Part shown: one piece after another, positions 19,410-32,600 of the stretch
How positions within the stretch are numbered: the stretch's first letter is position 1
How the letters are laid out: the number at the start of each line of letters is the position of its first letter
NCBI GenBank assembly: GCA_033439255.1
Contig: CM065886.1
Span: 620,001 to 684,000 of the forward strand
Direction: 5' to 3'
Source of the DNA: Hericium rajendrae
Lineage: Eukaryota > Basidiomycota > Agaricomycetes > Russulales > Hericiaceae
DNA: 64,000 nucleotides
Translations under genes and position numbers: made by a program
The notes under the pieces: model-generated
Told to the model about the DNA's origin: nothing
The model's database searches: none
The model's input: only the letters and a program-made list of their open reading frames with translations

Positions 19410-22400
19410 TCAAAGCTGATGCGCCTGCTTGTATGCGAAGAGGCGGCGAGGGGCATTACGCAGGTCGCGTGCCGTGAGCCAAAGGTCAAACTGCGGAGAG
19501 TAACCCTCCCAGCGGACCAGATAGAGCATTTGGCGAAGGCGCTTGTCGTATCGGTGCCCAATGATTTTCTCCACCTGGTACTCCTCGGAAGCGATGACAT
19601 CAGGGCGCATTTCGGGCAGAGTGGCACGGTTGGCCCCATCCTCTGCCTGGCGGTAACGCCGCAAGTGTTGGATGTTGAAAACATTGGAGCCAGGATATTT
19701 GTCAGGCATGTTGAGACGGTAGACGTTGGGATTGACGCGCTCCTGGATGGCAAAGGGCCCAATCGCGCGTTGGGAGAGCTTGGCGAATTCGCCTTTGGAC
19801 TCAACCCATTCCAAGGAGTGCGGGTTAATGAGCACGAGGTCGCCGACCCGCAGTTCGAGTTCACGACGAGTACGGTTAAATCCGTCTGCTTGTTTCACTT
19901 GCGTGCGTGCGATCGCCGTACGGGCACTGTCGCGATAGAAATGGAGTTTGGCGACGAACGCCTTCGCATCACCCTGGAGCAAATCGCTTTGGGGTGATGC
20001 GACGGCCGTCGAAGAAAAGAAGTCCAGGGAGCTGGTCGGGACGAACCCATAAAGCACAAAATGAGGTGAGGCGCCGGTGGATGCATGCGGGGTGGAATTG
20101 TATGCATGCTCCAGCAGGTGGAGCCAGGAGGCCCATGAACTCTTGTCAGAGGCGACGTAGGCACGGAGCATGACCTCCAATTTGCGGTTAACAATTTCCG
20201 TCTGGCCATCATGTTGAGGATGGTGCGAGGAGGAAAGGGACATGCGCGTCTTTAAGTACTTCGCAACGCCCTTCCAGAAGGCCGAAGTCCAGCGCGGGTC
20301 GCGGTCGGAGATTATGGAGCGCGGAATGCCAAATCGGCAAACAACGTGCTTCACAAACAACCGGGCAAACCCGTCGGAAGTGAGCCCTGTAGTCGTGGGC
20401 ACGAACTGCGCATGCTTGGTAAGGCGGTCAATGAACACCAGGATCGAGTTGGCGTCCTCTGACCATGGCAGCCCTGTGATGAGGTCCATGGAGACGGAGT
20501 CGTACGAGCGGCTAGGAATAGGATTGGGCAGTAATTTCCCATACTTGGAGAAGTTCGTCGACTTGATCTTCTGGCAGACATCACACGTTGCGCAGAACTC
20601 AACGACGTCTTTGCGCATGCTGGGCCAGTAGAATTTGCCGCTCATGATCTGCCACAGCTTCTCAGGCCCCGCGTGGGCGGATTCGAAGGGGGACTCATGG
20701 CATTGAATCATGAGGGCAGCTCTTTCCGATGTAGGAATGCAAAGCCGCGGCTGGAAGTCGGCGTTGCGGAAGAAGAGTAGGCCCTTATCATCCTTGAAGA
20801 AGCGTTCGCCCGCCTGCCAGGATCCAGCGCTGGGATCAAGGGCTTCCCATTTAGCTTGGAAGGAACGGTCCACCTTGTAACCCTCAAGGAATCGTTGGAG
20901 GTAGGCGTCACTCAGGTGGACAAGAATCGTCAGAGGCAGGTGATCCGTTTCCCATCGGATACGTTTTTCGTACAAATCCAAAGGGTCGGATGGATGTCGG
21001 GGACCCACCTCCACCGGCGGAGTCGCCGGCTGGGGGGGAACACCTGATCCTTCCTGAGCTGTAGGGCGAGAACCACCATGCGGAGTCGCAGTGGGTTCCC
21101 GAGCAGGACTGCCCCCCCCATCGCCGGGGGCGCGAGGGGCAGATGAACGAGCGACGGCTTCGCAGTACCGACGCCGCGTTTGAGCGACATGGGCACAGGC
21201 AGAGCCGCCAGCGAGGGCATCGCGGATGTCCGTAATGACCACTTGAGCGACCTTTAGAGCCGGCTCCCGCTGGGCTAGGTCTTCCGCTGCCGCAGCGATG
21301 GTGCCGTTCGTGACAATTGCAGGGGCATCGTCCGGTGGAGGGGAGACGTGCGAGGGTACATGTTGAAGAAGGCGAGATAAAGGGTCGACATTGGAATGAA
21401 CCCGTCCCGGTCGGTGGACGATTTCTAAATACGGAAGATAAGCAGAGAAGACCGTGCCCCACGCGGCTAAGCGGCGGTTGCTGTTCTCGTATGTATGAGC
21501 CCACTGCAGGGCAGCGTGGTCGGTGATGAGAACGATGCGTTCACCCTCGATGAAGGGCTGGAATTTGACAAGGGCTTCCTTTGCGGCAAGGGCTTCGTGC
21601 TCCGTTGCGGAGTAGTTCCGTTCAGCAGGTTTGAAAGTGCGACTCCAATAGGCAATGACCCGTTCAACGAAAACGAAGGTGTCGTCCAAGGAGTCAGCCC
21701 ATGCTGAGACAAAAGAAGCCGGTGTGTCGGAGGAAGAGATACACGTCACGAATTTAGGGACGTCGAGGCCATTGTCATAAGCACGTTTTAGGCGATCATA
21801 GGCTTTCGTGCCGCACAGGTCCTTGACTTGGATGCGCTGGACTTGTTGGAGCGTGCATCCAAGGCCGTCGGCAGATGCGTCCGTATACAATCGGTACGGG
21901 GAACCCTGCGCGGGATGGCCTAAAACGGGTGCATCGGCAAGAGAGGACTTAATACTCTGGAAGGCGTGTTCCTCCTCCGAGCCCCACGACCAACGGACGC
22001 CCTTGCGCGTGAGTTGAAACAAGGGTGTCGCTATGCTGGCATAGTGGGGTAAGAAAGTGGAGAAATAGACAGCCAAACCCAGGAAAGTCCGCAAATCGCT
22101 GACTTTCGTAGGACGTGGCATGGTCAAGATCTTCTCGACTTTGGCGCGATGAGTAGATAACCCAAGACGGGAGACTTTATGACCTAAGAGAATGATGGAG
22201 CTGTAGAACATGTGGCACTTGGACGGACTCAGAGTAAGGCCGGCCTTCTCGATAGCTTCGAGAACCTGATCCAAGTGATCAATGTGTTCTTCGTGTGATT
22301 TGGAGTAGATGACGATATCGTCAATATAAACCAAACAGAAGAGCCACAAGTATGGGGCGAGGATGCCCTGCATAACACGTTGGAAGATGGAGGGTCCGTT

Positions 22401-23945
22401 TCGTAGGCCGAACGGCATCCGCAAAAATTGGAACAGGCCTCAATGCGTACGAAAGGCAGTCTTCTCGACGTCTTCGGGCGCCATCTCGAGCTGAGTGAAG
22501 CCAGAGAGGGCGTCCAGAGAGGACAGGACTTGCACGCCTGACAAGGAGGAAAGGATCTCGGACTGTCGGGGAATAGGGAATTCATCCGGGATGGTGACCG
22601 CATTAAGGCGTCGATAATCCACGCAGAAATGTGGCTTATTGTTGCGATAGACGATGACGACGGGAGCACTCCATGGACTGCGAGAAGGCTCAATGACGCC
22701 CTGCTCGAACCATTTATCAAGCTGTTCATCGATCACCTCCCGCTTCGCTGGGGAAGTTCTGTACATAGGTACTGCGATGGGAACTTGGCCATCCTGGGTG
22801 TGGATGTGCACGCGGGCTGGGTGTTGACCGAGACGACTGTCTAACCCGAACGCTCCAGCACGCCAGTGTAGCATCTCCCAAGCCTTGACCCTCAAGTGCG
22901 GAGGGAGTTCGCCTACATCTAACAGGTCCTCCAGTTCGGAGGATGGGTAGACTGTGGGGTCAGGGACTTCAGCGGTTTTAGGCCCCCATTGCTCCTCGGA
23001 AACGGAATCTTCGGAGGGCATGGCATGCGAATCGCCAGTAGCCATGCAAGCCTCCACGATAACGGCCGTCTTCTGCGCATGGTCGAGCAGGACACTGAGA
23101 TGTGCGCGATCCTTCGGGGTGTCCAGGAACTCCGCCGGATCGACGAGTTGCCCCACAATATCGCCTTTACGGAGGTACTTCGGTCATGACGAGGTATTGG
23201 CGATGGGAACGAAAGGAAACGAGCCTGTCATGAGCGTGTTAGGGGTGGCGAAGACTGGGTCCTCAGAGTTGGCGACGATTGCTTTCTCCACGAGCCAAGT
23301 CCGATCATCCAGGAAGGGAGCCTTGACCTCGACTTTGTGCACGGTACCAGCCGGGACTTTGGTATCTTTCGTGACGTGGACGAGCCGCAATTTGCCACTG
23401 AACTTGTGCTTCGTGGAGCGACGGCGTGCCTTGGCTCGTCGGTGCGATTTGGCTTTGATGAAGCAGGCAAGGGGATAACTCTTGGCGCGGGCGACGAGGT
23501 GACGGTCCTTGGTCTGCTGGCAGGGACTAGCGGGAATACTGTATCCGCTGTCTCCGAAGGTGACAGTAGTGCCAGAGCTTGGTCGAGCGACTGTGAGTTC
23601 GTATGTTTGATGGAAATCCTCGCCGAGCAGGATGGGGACCGTCATACCTGAAACGACATAGGCTTCGGCTTCGAGATGCAGGATCTCGCCGTTGGCAGCT
23701 TCCACAAAGATAGGCAAATTCACGTATCCCAGGAGCTGCACGTCCTTCGCTGTCAATTGGAGTAACTGCAGCTTGAGACCACGTTTGAGGGGCGGAGCAT
23801 CGCGTAGCGCCTTATAAAAGGATTCCGACAGCAGAGTGATGTCTGCTCCGGAGTCGAGCCTAAGGTCAAGGGGAGTCCCGCGATGGCTCAGTACCCAGCC
23901 AGGCATCGAGAGTACCGATACGCCTTCCGCGTTGTGTCCCAGCAA
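19410..23945 (-). other. pol region: protease, RT, RNase H, integrase, chromodomain
   Basis: On the minus strand, in order: an aspartic protease motif LRLDSGADITLL (about 23.9 kb), RT with PIPR and the YIDD box, an RNase H region, an integrase zinc finger (H...H...CATCDVCQ), the integrase catalytic core with DLITGLP, ISDRDPRW and PQHDGQTE, and a C-terminal chromodomain (YQVEKIIGHR...LVRWEGY). The chromodomain places it among chromoviruses. The reading frame is interrupted at about two points. Confidence 0.9.
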
Positions 23946-24020
23946 GGCAAATCGCCTTTTGGGAAGGTCAACGACGGGGCGGCTGGCTGGGTGGACTTCT
24001 TCCAGGAGGGGTCCATCCGG

Positions 24021-26972
24021 TCAGAACGTACGAGACCGAAGGTCGACGAAATGCTCGTCCTCGATTTCCTCCACATACGGAGCACGCGAAAGAAAGGCGG
24101 ATTTAGCTGGAGCTGGTTGAGGCAGTTCACGCAAGTCACGCAGGTCCGCGTCAAGCGCAGCCGTATCCACATAAGCTGAAGAGATAGATTCAGAAAGAAG
24201 AGCCTCAAAGGCTTTTGTATATACATCTTCTTCTTTTTTCGTCCTAGGGGACTCCTCAAATCCTTCCAACCGATTAGCGGTCTTTCTGGCATCGTAGTAC
24301 GACCAATGAGGACACTCCTTGTCCCAATGGTTGCTGCTACCACAAACTTTGCACGGGGAAGGCGGCTTGCGTGAGGATTTGACTTGGTCCGCCTTAGGGA
24401 AGGGATAGCCCCCTTTAGGAGGCGGTCGTTGACGTTTTGCTTCGTTCACGAAAGCCTCGGCGGATGTACCATCGACGTAGTTGTCGTTGTCGTACGACCA
24501 TCGGGAAGCTTCCGCGAGAATGTCTTCTTCCTCTTCTACAGAAATCGGGAATCCTTCGTCGTCCTCCTCGGCAGCAGCGGTATTAGCCATTCGTCGTTTC
24601 CCAAAGAAGGGACGTCGCACCGATCCGCCTTCAGTTCGTCCGCGGAGGTGACTATCGAGGAGCGTATTAAGCTCGTCCCGAGTGACGACGTCTGAACCCC
24701 TGCCGCGGTGAGCAGCGCGCAGCTGTGCTTCCTGCAAGCAAACTCGCTGCATGAGCTCAGCTACGTTATTGACCGAGGAGGCATATAAGATATTGTGCCA
24801 CTCGGGGCTTGCGTTGCGCAACACTAAGCGAACTTCTTCCGCGCCATCGAGGCCAGTGCCCATGATCATGCGAGCATAAGTAAGACGGCGAGTAATGAAA
24901 TCCGTGGGGGACTCGTTCTCGTGACGCTTCTGGCGATAGTGCATCTCGGAGAACTCGATCTGCCGGTCGAGCATCCATTTGTCGCCGAGCCAGTACGTTT
25001 TGATGCCCTGCAACCAATTGAGATAGTGCGAGGACATATAATCCTTAAGTTCGTCGTGGAGGAGCATGTACCAGCGACGGATCGACGAGCCTTCGTCCAG
25101 GCGACGCCAAAGCCACCGGCCCATGACCTCGGGCAGAGAACCTCCCATCGAAGCGAACTGCTGAATCTCCGTGAAATAGTGAACCGCAGTGTAGGAGCTC
25201 CCATTCCAACTCGGCAAATCGCTCGGGTTGAGGACTTCCTTGAGTCGAGGACCACGATTATCCTGGTAATAGGGAGCGGGCTGAGCTGCAACTCCTGGGG
25301 CCGGCGGAGGCGGAGGCGGAGGCGGAGCAGGCGGGCCTGTACCGTCAGGAGGGTCCCCACAGTATGGAACACCTTGGGGTCGGGGGCCCGGATGATTAGG
25401 GTTTCCCGGAGGAGGTGGTCCTCCCCCGTTTCCTCCGTGGCCCCTTGGTCCACCGGGACTCCCGGGGTTGCTAGGATCTCCAGCTCCCCCTGGCGCCGGA
25501 GGTGGATGCCCTCCATGGCCCATTCCACCCTGAGCGGACGAATGCTGAGAGGGCGCAGGGGAGCTCTTCATCCTGGAGAGCATGCTAGCCGTAGAAGCTG
25601 AACTGAGGAGGATTTGGCTGGGATCTGACGCATTCCGTCGCGCCCTAGCGAAGTGCGCTGAGGCGTCTTGGGCCGACCAAGCCCCTTGAGGCAGTTCTGC
25701 GGTAGCAGGAGCAGGAAACGGCGGCGGAATCGCCACTGCGCCGAACGGTCTGGCTGGAGTTAAGGGAAGGTCTCCCGCTCCGGGAATGCGTGACTGTTGA
25801 GCTAAGCCGTAAATGACATTGGACGGCCGGGGTCGTCGAGCGGCCGGGACGTGTGGAGGCGCAGTGGAACTGGGGCGACCCCGTAGGCCGTTGTCGAAGG
25901 TGGTCCCGCTGTCATTGCGCGGGTCGTAACGCTGCGAGTAGTCGGGGCCTCGATACGTCGAGTCACCTTCGGCTACCGACAATTCTTGGTCGACAGCCGA
26001 CACTTCCGCTTGCGATAGGGACGACAGTCCGGAAGCGGCGGGTGCAGAAGTAGTCAGCGGCGCTACGGACCTGTCTCGTTCGGACGGGTACGGAGGGCAA
26101 TCCAAGTTCCGTACCTCATTAGGAATGGGAATGATGGCCCATAAGGAGACAGGAGGATCCTGCGTGAAGAGCTCCTGGTGATGTGCTGGAAGTCTCGTTT
26201 TGATGAACTTGGAAGCGTAAAGTTGGCGAAGGTATTCGGAGTGGATGGCGGTCTGGCGACGGGCTAGCAATCCTGAAGCAGTGGATGAAGCGGGAGACGC
26301 TGGCCTCTGGTCCGTAGCGAACTCCTGGCGATACTTCTCCACGAATCGAGCACCACGTTGAAGACGGTACCCCAGTGCTTGCCAGTTCATAAAGACTTGC
26401 ATGGCAGATTCGCAGCCTTCCAGGACGCTCTGCAGTCGAAAGTCGGGATCGATCTGGTATGCTACCCGCCTTGCTCGCACTTCCGGAGGGAATAAATCGA
26501 ACAAGCAATCGAGGAAGCTTTGCAAGCGTTCAGCGAGGGTATGTAACACAGAAGCCTCGGTGAAAGACAATTGAAAACGCGGGGAGCCATCCGACTGGAT
26601 TCCGCGGTTAATGATGACTGCCTCATTATAGCTCGCGAAATCGCAATCAGCTATATATTCGGGCAGGAGTACGCGGTCAACGAGGGTCTGTTGAAATTCC
26701 TCGTAGATGGCTGCCGCGGTTGCGACATGGAGGGCGAGCTCGGGGGGGTCCTCATTCGATCCGCGTGAAGTTGATAACGTGTCGTCGGCAGGCGGCAATC
26801 CGAGGTGAGGAGGAGGATCCCGTTGAGGCGAAGTCGCCTCTTCGGTATCCAGCGATGGCAGCACGAGTGAGGGATCTACAGCGTCGCCTTCCCCGCCCGG
26901 GGCAACAGGGGACGGGGCCAGCGTTGGAGCTATAGGCGGATCCGCTCTCGCGCTACGAGTTTTGGGAGCCAT
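24021..26972 (-). other. gag region of the gypsy element (983 codons open)
   Basis: The region begins MAPKTRSARADPP. A proline/glycine-rich middle is followed by a retrotransposon-gag-like helical region (WNGSSYTAVHYFTEIQQFAS ... DFITRRLTYARM) and one CCHC zinc knuckle (CKVCGSSNHWDKEC) near the C-terminus, followed by a tail rich in acidic and basic residues. It is the first product after the 5' LTR. Confidence 0.9.
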
Positions 26973-27042
26973 GCTGGAGGCCTTGAAACTTGGATGAGAG
27001 ATGGTCGGCTAGGGGTAAAGGATTTCCAGATATGTCCACCTT

Positions 27043-27616
27043 TGTGACGCGACGGTCGCAGGTACCGGGAATCCTCACCGTGGCTAGCGGACGTCGGGGA
27101 GCTGAGGTGTATGCGGCCCTCGGGTCTACGCGAGGCGCCCAAGTCAAGTCGAACGAGAAGTCTCAGTTCGGCTCGACGAAGACTCCTAGGAGAGGGAGGA
27201 CGAGGCAGGCGGACTCGCCTTGTACCTCGGACGACGGTCGTGAAGGGAAGAGGGATCGAAGCGGTTCACTCACCAAAGTTGGCCTTTGGCCGAGTTTGTG
27301 TTTGTGGGCGCGCTTCGACTTCCTCGTTCGGAAGCAAGGCGCGGGCGCTCTATGGAAGCGCATGCGCGGGCGTCGTTCGAGAGGGAGAAACAAGAAGAAA
27401 GGAGATGAGATTCAAAAGAAGGTAATTGACAAGATAAGATTTCTCCCTCTCGGGGGCTACTCTAAGTACCTACTAAATAAGATTGGAAGTCCGCAAGATA
27501 CTGTACAGTAGGTACGACCGGTGTGGCTTGACTACCTAATCGAGTAGGCGGCGCTTCCCGGCCCGGCTGCCTCGAAGGTCCGCGTCGTCGCGTCGTGTCA
27601 CGTGGCACCCGTTACA
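27043..27616 (-). repeat. 5' LTR of the gypsy element (574 bp)
   Basis: It has the same ends as 11358-11932. The four substitutions between the two LTRs are all transitions at CpG sites, and one G is missing from a G run. It is followed on the plus side by the CTCAC target duplication at 27617-27621. Confidence 0.95.
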
Positions 27617-27713
27617 CTCACGTCCGCTCGAAGCAGCTTCACGGGTATGCTTCACACTCTGAATGCTCGCCTCCGACTGATGGTGTTTGCGGCGCCATGT
27701 GTCTGCGCACAGG

Positions 27714-29470
27714 ATGGATTCAATTCAAACCCAAGTAGCGATTTGGCCCCTCCTTAATCGCGCGCTGGACGTGGAAGAAGCGTGCGCTGAGGTCTCCGCT
27801 GTCGATGTCCAGGAAGCCACTCCTATCAGCAACAGTTCCTCCTGCCCGGATGAGCCTGCGCCCCACCTCGACGATGATCAGCCCACTTTGCTTTATGCCT
27901 ACATCAAGTTTAGCTCGGCGCCTTCCTCCTCACCTCGGTCCTTACTCCGCGGGGATCCTGTGTTGCCTCCGTCCTCTGCTAACGGGCCTTCTCCATCACC
28001 CGCATGTCTTGCTGATGAGCTGGCCGCTGGCCCTGATTCCCCTTCACTCGCACCCCCTGCCAACAACCATTTATCTGACGAACCTGTCACCACCGCTGGG
28101 CATGTTAACGACAATTCACAAGCAGGCAGCGAGGATATGGTCACCCAGCAAGAAACCCCTGAGGTGAGAACCAGGAAACCTACCACAGATGCCAGCAAGG
28201 CCAGCACAGCTGCTCGACGACGGGCGAAAAGGGAAGCCGAGCGTCGAGAGCGTGGGCCATTTGGGTACAAGCCGAAGGCCGACATGTGCAGAAAGCATGG
28301 ACCACCGGAAGTTATCGACGTCACGGCTTCAGCAAGCCAGTTCCCTGTAACACAAAATGCTTATGTGGCCATGCCGCAGGAACGCGGTGAAGAGGTACTC
28401 ACCGTCCAACAGCTGGTGGCTCTAGGCTTGGAAATTAAGCCATGGGATGGCAGGCAAGTGTACAATTTACTGGCTTTCTTACCCGAACTCAGATCATACA
28501 TGTCTTAGGTCAAGGCACATGGTGCGGGACCTCGAGCAGTTTGGCATCTCATACCTCTTAGGCCAGCCGGATGATCCAGACTGGCCCACTGTTATTGAAG
28601 GCGCAAAACGTGAGCTAGAACAGGCCCGTCGTGATGGAGACTTCAAGTCAGGTGGACAGTCCAAGCGCGGTCAATTTCCTGCTCTAGTTGCCGGTGTCAC
28701 GCACTCAGGATGGAAGAACAAAAAGGTGAGCCCCTTGCATATGACACAGAAGCTCTGTGCTAATGGCAAACAGGTACCAGGATATCGTGCCAACACCCCC
28801 AAGAATCAAGAGATTGTTGATCGTCTTGTCAAGAGTTCATCATTGTCGCGGATAGCCAGCTTTGGGAGTGGTACGTTTTGTCCAATATATTACATTTCTC
28901 ACATCTAATTTGGTGTACTTGTTAGCATCCCTTGCATATTGTGCCCCCAAGGTCTACAAACATTATGCAGATAACTTGGAGCCACTCTACAAACATTACG
29001 GCCTTCATCTGTTGTATGAAGGCAGTATTTTTCCATCTGCCAACTTCAATCTGGGCCCGCAGGCCTGCACTGTCATACATGCTGATACTCGCAATGTCCC
29101 TTATGGATTCTGTCAGATTACTGCCCTCGGTGACTATGATCCCAAACAGGGTGGTCATTTTATTTTTTGGGACCTTGGCTTTGCCATAGAGTTTCCTCCT
29201 GGATCTTCCATCCTAGTTCCATCTGCCTGTGTACGACATGGAAACACAGCAATTCAACCAGGAGAAACTAGATATTCTTTTACTCAATATTGTCCTGGCC
29301 CATTGATCCAGTGGGCATGCTGTGGCTATCGTCCGGTGAAGGACCTTACTGCAGCTGAGAAGGAACAGATTGATGGACCAAAGGATACATGTCAACGGGA
29401 GTGTTTGAACTTATTTTCCAAGTATGATGATCTTGTCACTGACCGTCGTCAGGTCTTTGGTGTTAGTTAA
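27714..29470 (+). CDS. TET/JBP-like 2-oxoglutarate, Fe(II)-dependent oxygenase
   Basis: Four exons (27714-28453, 28509-28725, 28774-28870, 28926-29470) give 532 residues without a stop. The first intron is GC-AG and the others GT-AG. The N-terminal ~190 residues are disordered and end in a basic run (ARRRAKREAERRERG). The C-terminal half carries the double-stranded beta-helix pattern: an iron-binding HAD in TVIHADTRNVPYGF, GGHFIFWDLGFAIEFPPGS, the distal His in SACVRHGNTAIQPGE, and Arg in GETRYSFTQY for 2-oxoglutarate. TET/JBP enzymes oxidise 5-methylpyrimidines in DNA, and basidiomycete copies are known to be expanded and transposon-linked (Iyer and colleagues). Here the gene is tail-to-tail, 221 bp from a transposase gene. 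Catalytic residues look intact. TET/JBP membership is my inference; a related oxygenase is possible. Confidence 0.65.
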
Positions 29471-29691
29471 ATTTACTTATGATCTTATGTTAGCTGTGTT
29501 ATCTTCATAACTTTCTTGTTGTTTCTTATTGTGTTTATGCCATGCTTTTACTTTTGTCACACTGTGAGTTTAGCAAATAAATTAGATAAATTAGATAGCT
29601 ATGATATAAATCTTCCTTGTGAAATGATAAGAATATAGATAAATTGTTTGATGACCTTAGAATAGGCTAGTACATATGGCCAAAAATATAT

Positions 29692-32600
29692 TTATTCCTC
29701 TGGAACATCTTCCCCTCTAACTTTATATACAATATCTAAGCCCATCCGTTCTATCACAAAATATCTGTTCTGCCAAGTTGGTTCACTGGTATGAGGCACC
29801 ATGCCTACAACTGATGCTATTGTCTGTACATCAATAACTCTCATAGCCTCAGCACCTTGATACTGGCAAGACCAGACTGTTCCAAAAGAAGCTTCAAGTA
29901 AATCAGCATCTGGTAAAGTATAAACAGAAACCATAGCTAGTGTTTTTATCTCTTGACCAATTTTCCATTGATAATAATATTGCACTTCACAGAAACGCCA
30001 TTGTCCATCTAGATAAGCCTAGACAATTAAAAATAACTGAAAAACAAATCAATGATCAAAAAAATGAGATCTTACTTTGACATTTCTGGCCATTCTAAGT
30101 TTGCGCTGCTCAAGTCTCTGTTCCTTCCACAAGGAACGGGCCACTTGTCCATTAGGAAGACGAAGACGAGCCCACTTCATGTGATAGATCTGTTGAGAAA
30201 TAATCACATCTAAATGTTCATCTGCCTGCAGTTGCTCCAAGTAGGCCAAATGAGCTTCAGCCTCATATCCATCTACCTTGCGTGGGACCTTATCTCGAGC
30301 TCGAAGAAGAACAAAGTTGTTGGACAATGGCTCTGAACCTTGAGGGAAAGGTGACTTTTGTGGCTCCAAATTGGGTATCATAGCATGAAGTGCATTGACC
30401 TGGGCTCGAATGATACCTCGTTGAGAAAGATTGGCAAATGGATTGGAAGGTTGTCGTATTTCTCGTCCCAAGTCTCCAATAATGCGCTCCATAGGCCATT
30501 GGCTAGTCAAAGCAAGTAACCCCACATGGATACTCTCAGGCACAGCATGATGCATCTGATGGATACTTTGACGACAGAAATGAATGCGAGAAGTGAAGCG
30601 CTGATAATAAAGAAGTTCAAATTCATCGCAGTACTCAAGAAGTACTTTTTTGGCCAAGGCAAGCTCCTCAGGAATAATGGAATGCTGAAGAAGGAGTCGA
30701 ACACCAAGAACAAGCTTGCAGAAGTTACGCCAATACTTGTTAGGAAGAATTTTATAGAGCATGGCAGGACAGTAGCCATAGATATAGGTTTGAAACTCCC
30801 AAGCCTTATAACCACTGTGGATCTTGTCAGCAGGATTTCGTGGAGGTCGCTCAAAGGAGCCAGGAAGATAAGGTGTGGCATCTTCTACGGCTTTGCCATG
30901 AGTGATCCAAGTGTCTCCTGTTAAAACAACCCAATCCCAAGTTGATTTGTCATCATTACGATCACATTCCAGTGTTCCTCGCCACAAAGCTATCTTCAAG
31001 TCAGGAATGTTGAGAGTGGGTAAATGCATTGAGTCTCCACAGAAAAGAATAGGGATTTCCAGTCTGTGATTATCAGAGAGGCCACTAAAAATGGTAGGCT
31101 TGCAGATACCCGATTCGAGACGGCGGCGGCGAAACTCGCGCAGATCAAATGAAGCCACCACATTCTTCAAATTGTCATTATAGCTAATAGAGACATTATT
31201 AGCATGTAATCATATTGAAATGAAAGAAATCTGTACCGTTTGGAAATCTCCTCAGGAGTCTCATTGAATGAGTGCAATGTTACATCAGGATGAGAACATC
31301 CTTCCACAGCATAGTTGTCAGGCTTGAGATGGACAGGATAATATTGTGATCCCTGAGGTTTGCGACGACCTTGAAGTGGACAATAGTATCTGCAGCCCAT
31401 GCCCCCAAGATGTCCCACTCGACCAGCTAGCATTGACATAGCAGGGGTATCGGCACTAGCATATGCAAGACATGGATGATCTACAACCTGCCTGCCTTTT
31501 GCTGCATCCCAGACCTGCAAACCCTCTCTCTGAAGTGCTGCCAGATGACGGAGCCCTGGAAAAATGAAGGAATCAAGGTTCTTGGGTTTGTGAGGTCCAG
31601 GAATAAATCCACCTGGAAGGATGTGTTGTTTTTTGTAGCGGAGATCAGGAGAAAGGTCAAGAAGAATCCAGATGTAAATCCAGCAGTCAGACTGCTTGCT
31701 CTGATATAGCTGAGCACCATCAATTGAGAAGTACAGCACTGTGTTATCAGACGTGATCCGACCCTTCTGCATTGCACGCAACAAATCTGTACCATGACAC
31801 AGGTCATTGTAGACAGCTATGCGCTGCGTGCGGCGAATCTCGTCCAAGATATCTGTCATGCGATGGTGTCGATACTGCATGTTATGTGCCATTTCTGGTG
31901 TACGCCGTCGAGCCTGGAGCTGTGGGCCAAGAGGAATGGTATGAAATTGTTGACGTGCAACCTTAGTCCCATTGGCTCGCAGCTTGTTCTGGTCATAACG
32001 CAACTCGCCACAAATGGGACAGGTGTCCTTGTCTTGAAAGGGACCTGTATATGCCACACAGCTATTGATACACATGTGATGGACAATAGGCACCACACCA
32101 CTAAGTTCAGCTATGCGACGCTTGACCTGGTCATAGGAAAGAAGCTGAAGTCCAGCTGGTCCACCATGGGCGAAGCATTGAGCAAAGACTGCGAACGCAG
32201 CGCGGATCCGATTGTATGAGTCCTGGGAAGCGTTGCTCAACGCAAGGAAAATGCAGATGGAGAAGCGGAGAATGGGATCATCGTCGAGGTTGGGGGGGTC
32301 GCGCAGTGGGTTTTGCAGACGTTTGAGGGTATCTGGCGGTAGATTGTCGTCTTTGAGTGATGCCGTCTGCATCAGATGTATGAACTCCTGAGCAGTTCGA
32401 ACATCTTCAATTCTCGAAGGGATATCTCCCATGGACTGGCCGCGAGCATCCGGATCTAGCAAAGAAGTGTCATCGCGTGCATCCGGCGCCATCGGTGCAG
32501 GTGCAGGTTGAACTATAGAGGGAGCCTGCGGTGCATCGAGGTCAGCAATGCTGCCAGGATCCAAGTCCGTCTGCTGAACGGGGCCGTCTCCAGGCTCTTC

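Larger units (their letters stand above)
11358..27616 (-). mobile_element. Ty3/gypsy chromovirus LTR retrotransposon, with a nested insertion
   Basis: Both LTRs are 574-575 bp, start TGTGACGC and end CGTTACA. A perfect 5-bp duplication CTCAC flanks the element (11353-11357 and 27617-27621). On the minus strand the order is 5' LTR (27043-27616), gag, protease, reverse transcriptase, RNase H, integrase, chromodomain, an accessory ORF, a polypurine tract (plus strand AAGCCCCCC at 11933) and 3' LTR (11358-11932). The span is 16.3 kb, of which about 3.9 kb is a nested element. Gag is open throughout. The pol and accessory regions look broken in a few places, so it is a recent but probably defective copy. 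The LTRs differ by four substitutions and one single-base indel (about 0.7% substitutions), implying a young insertion. Confidence 0.95.
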
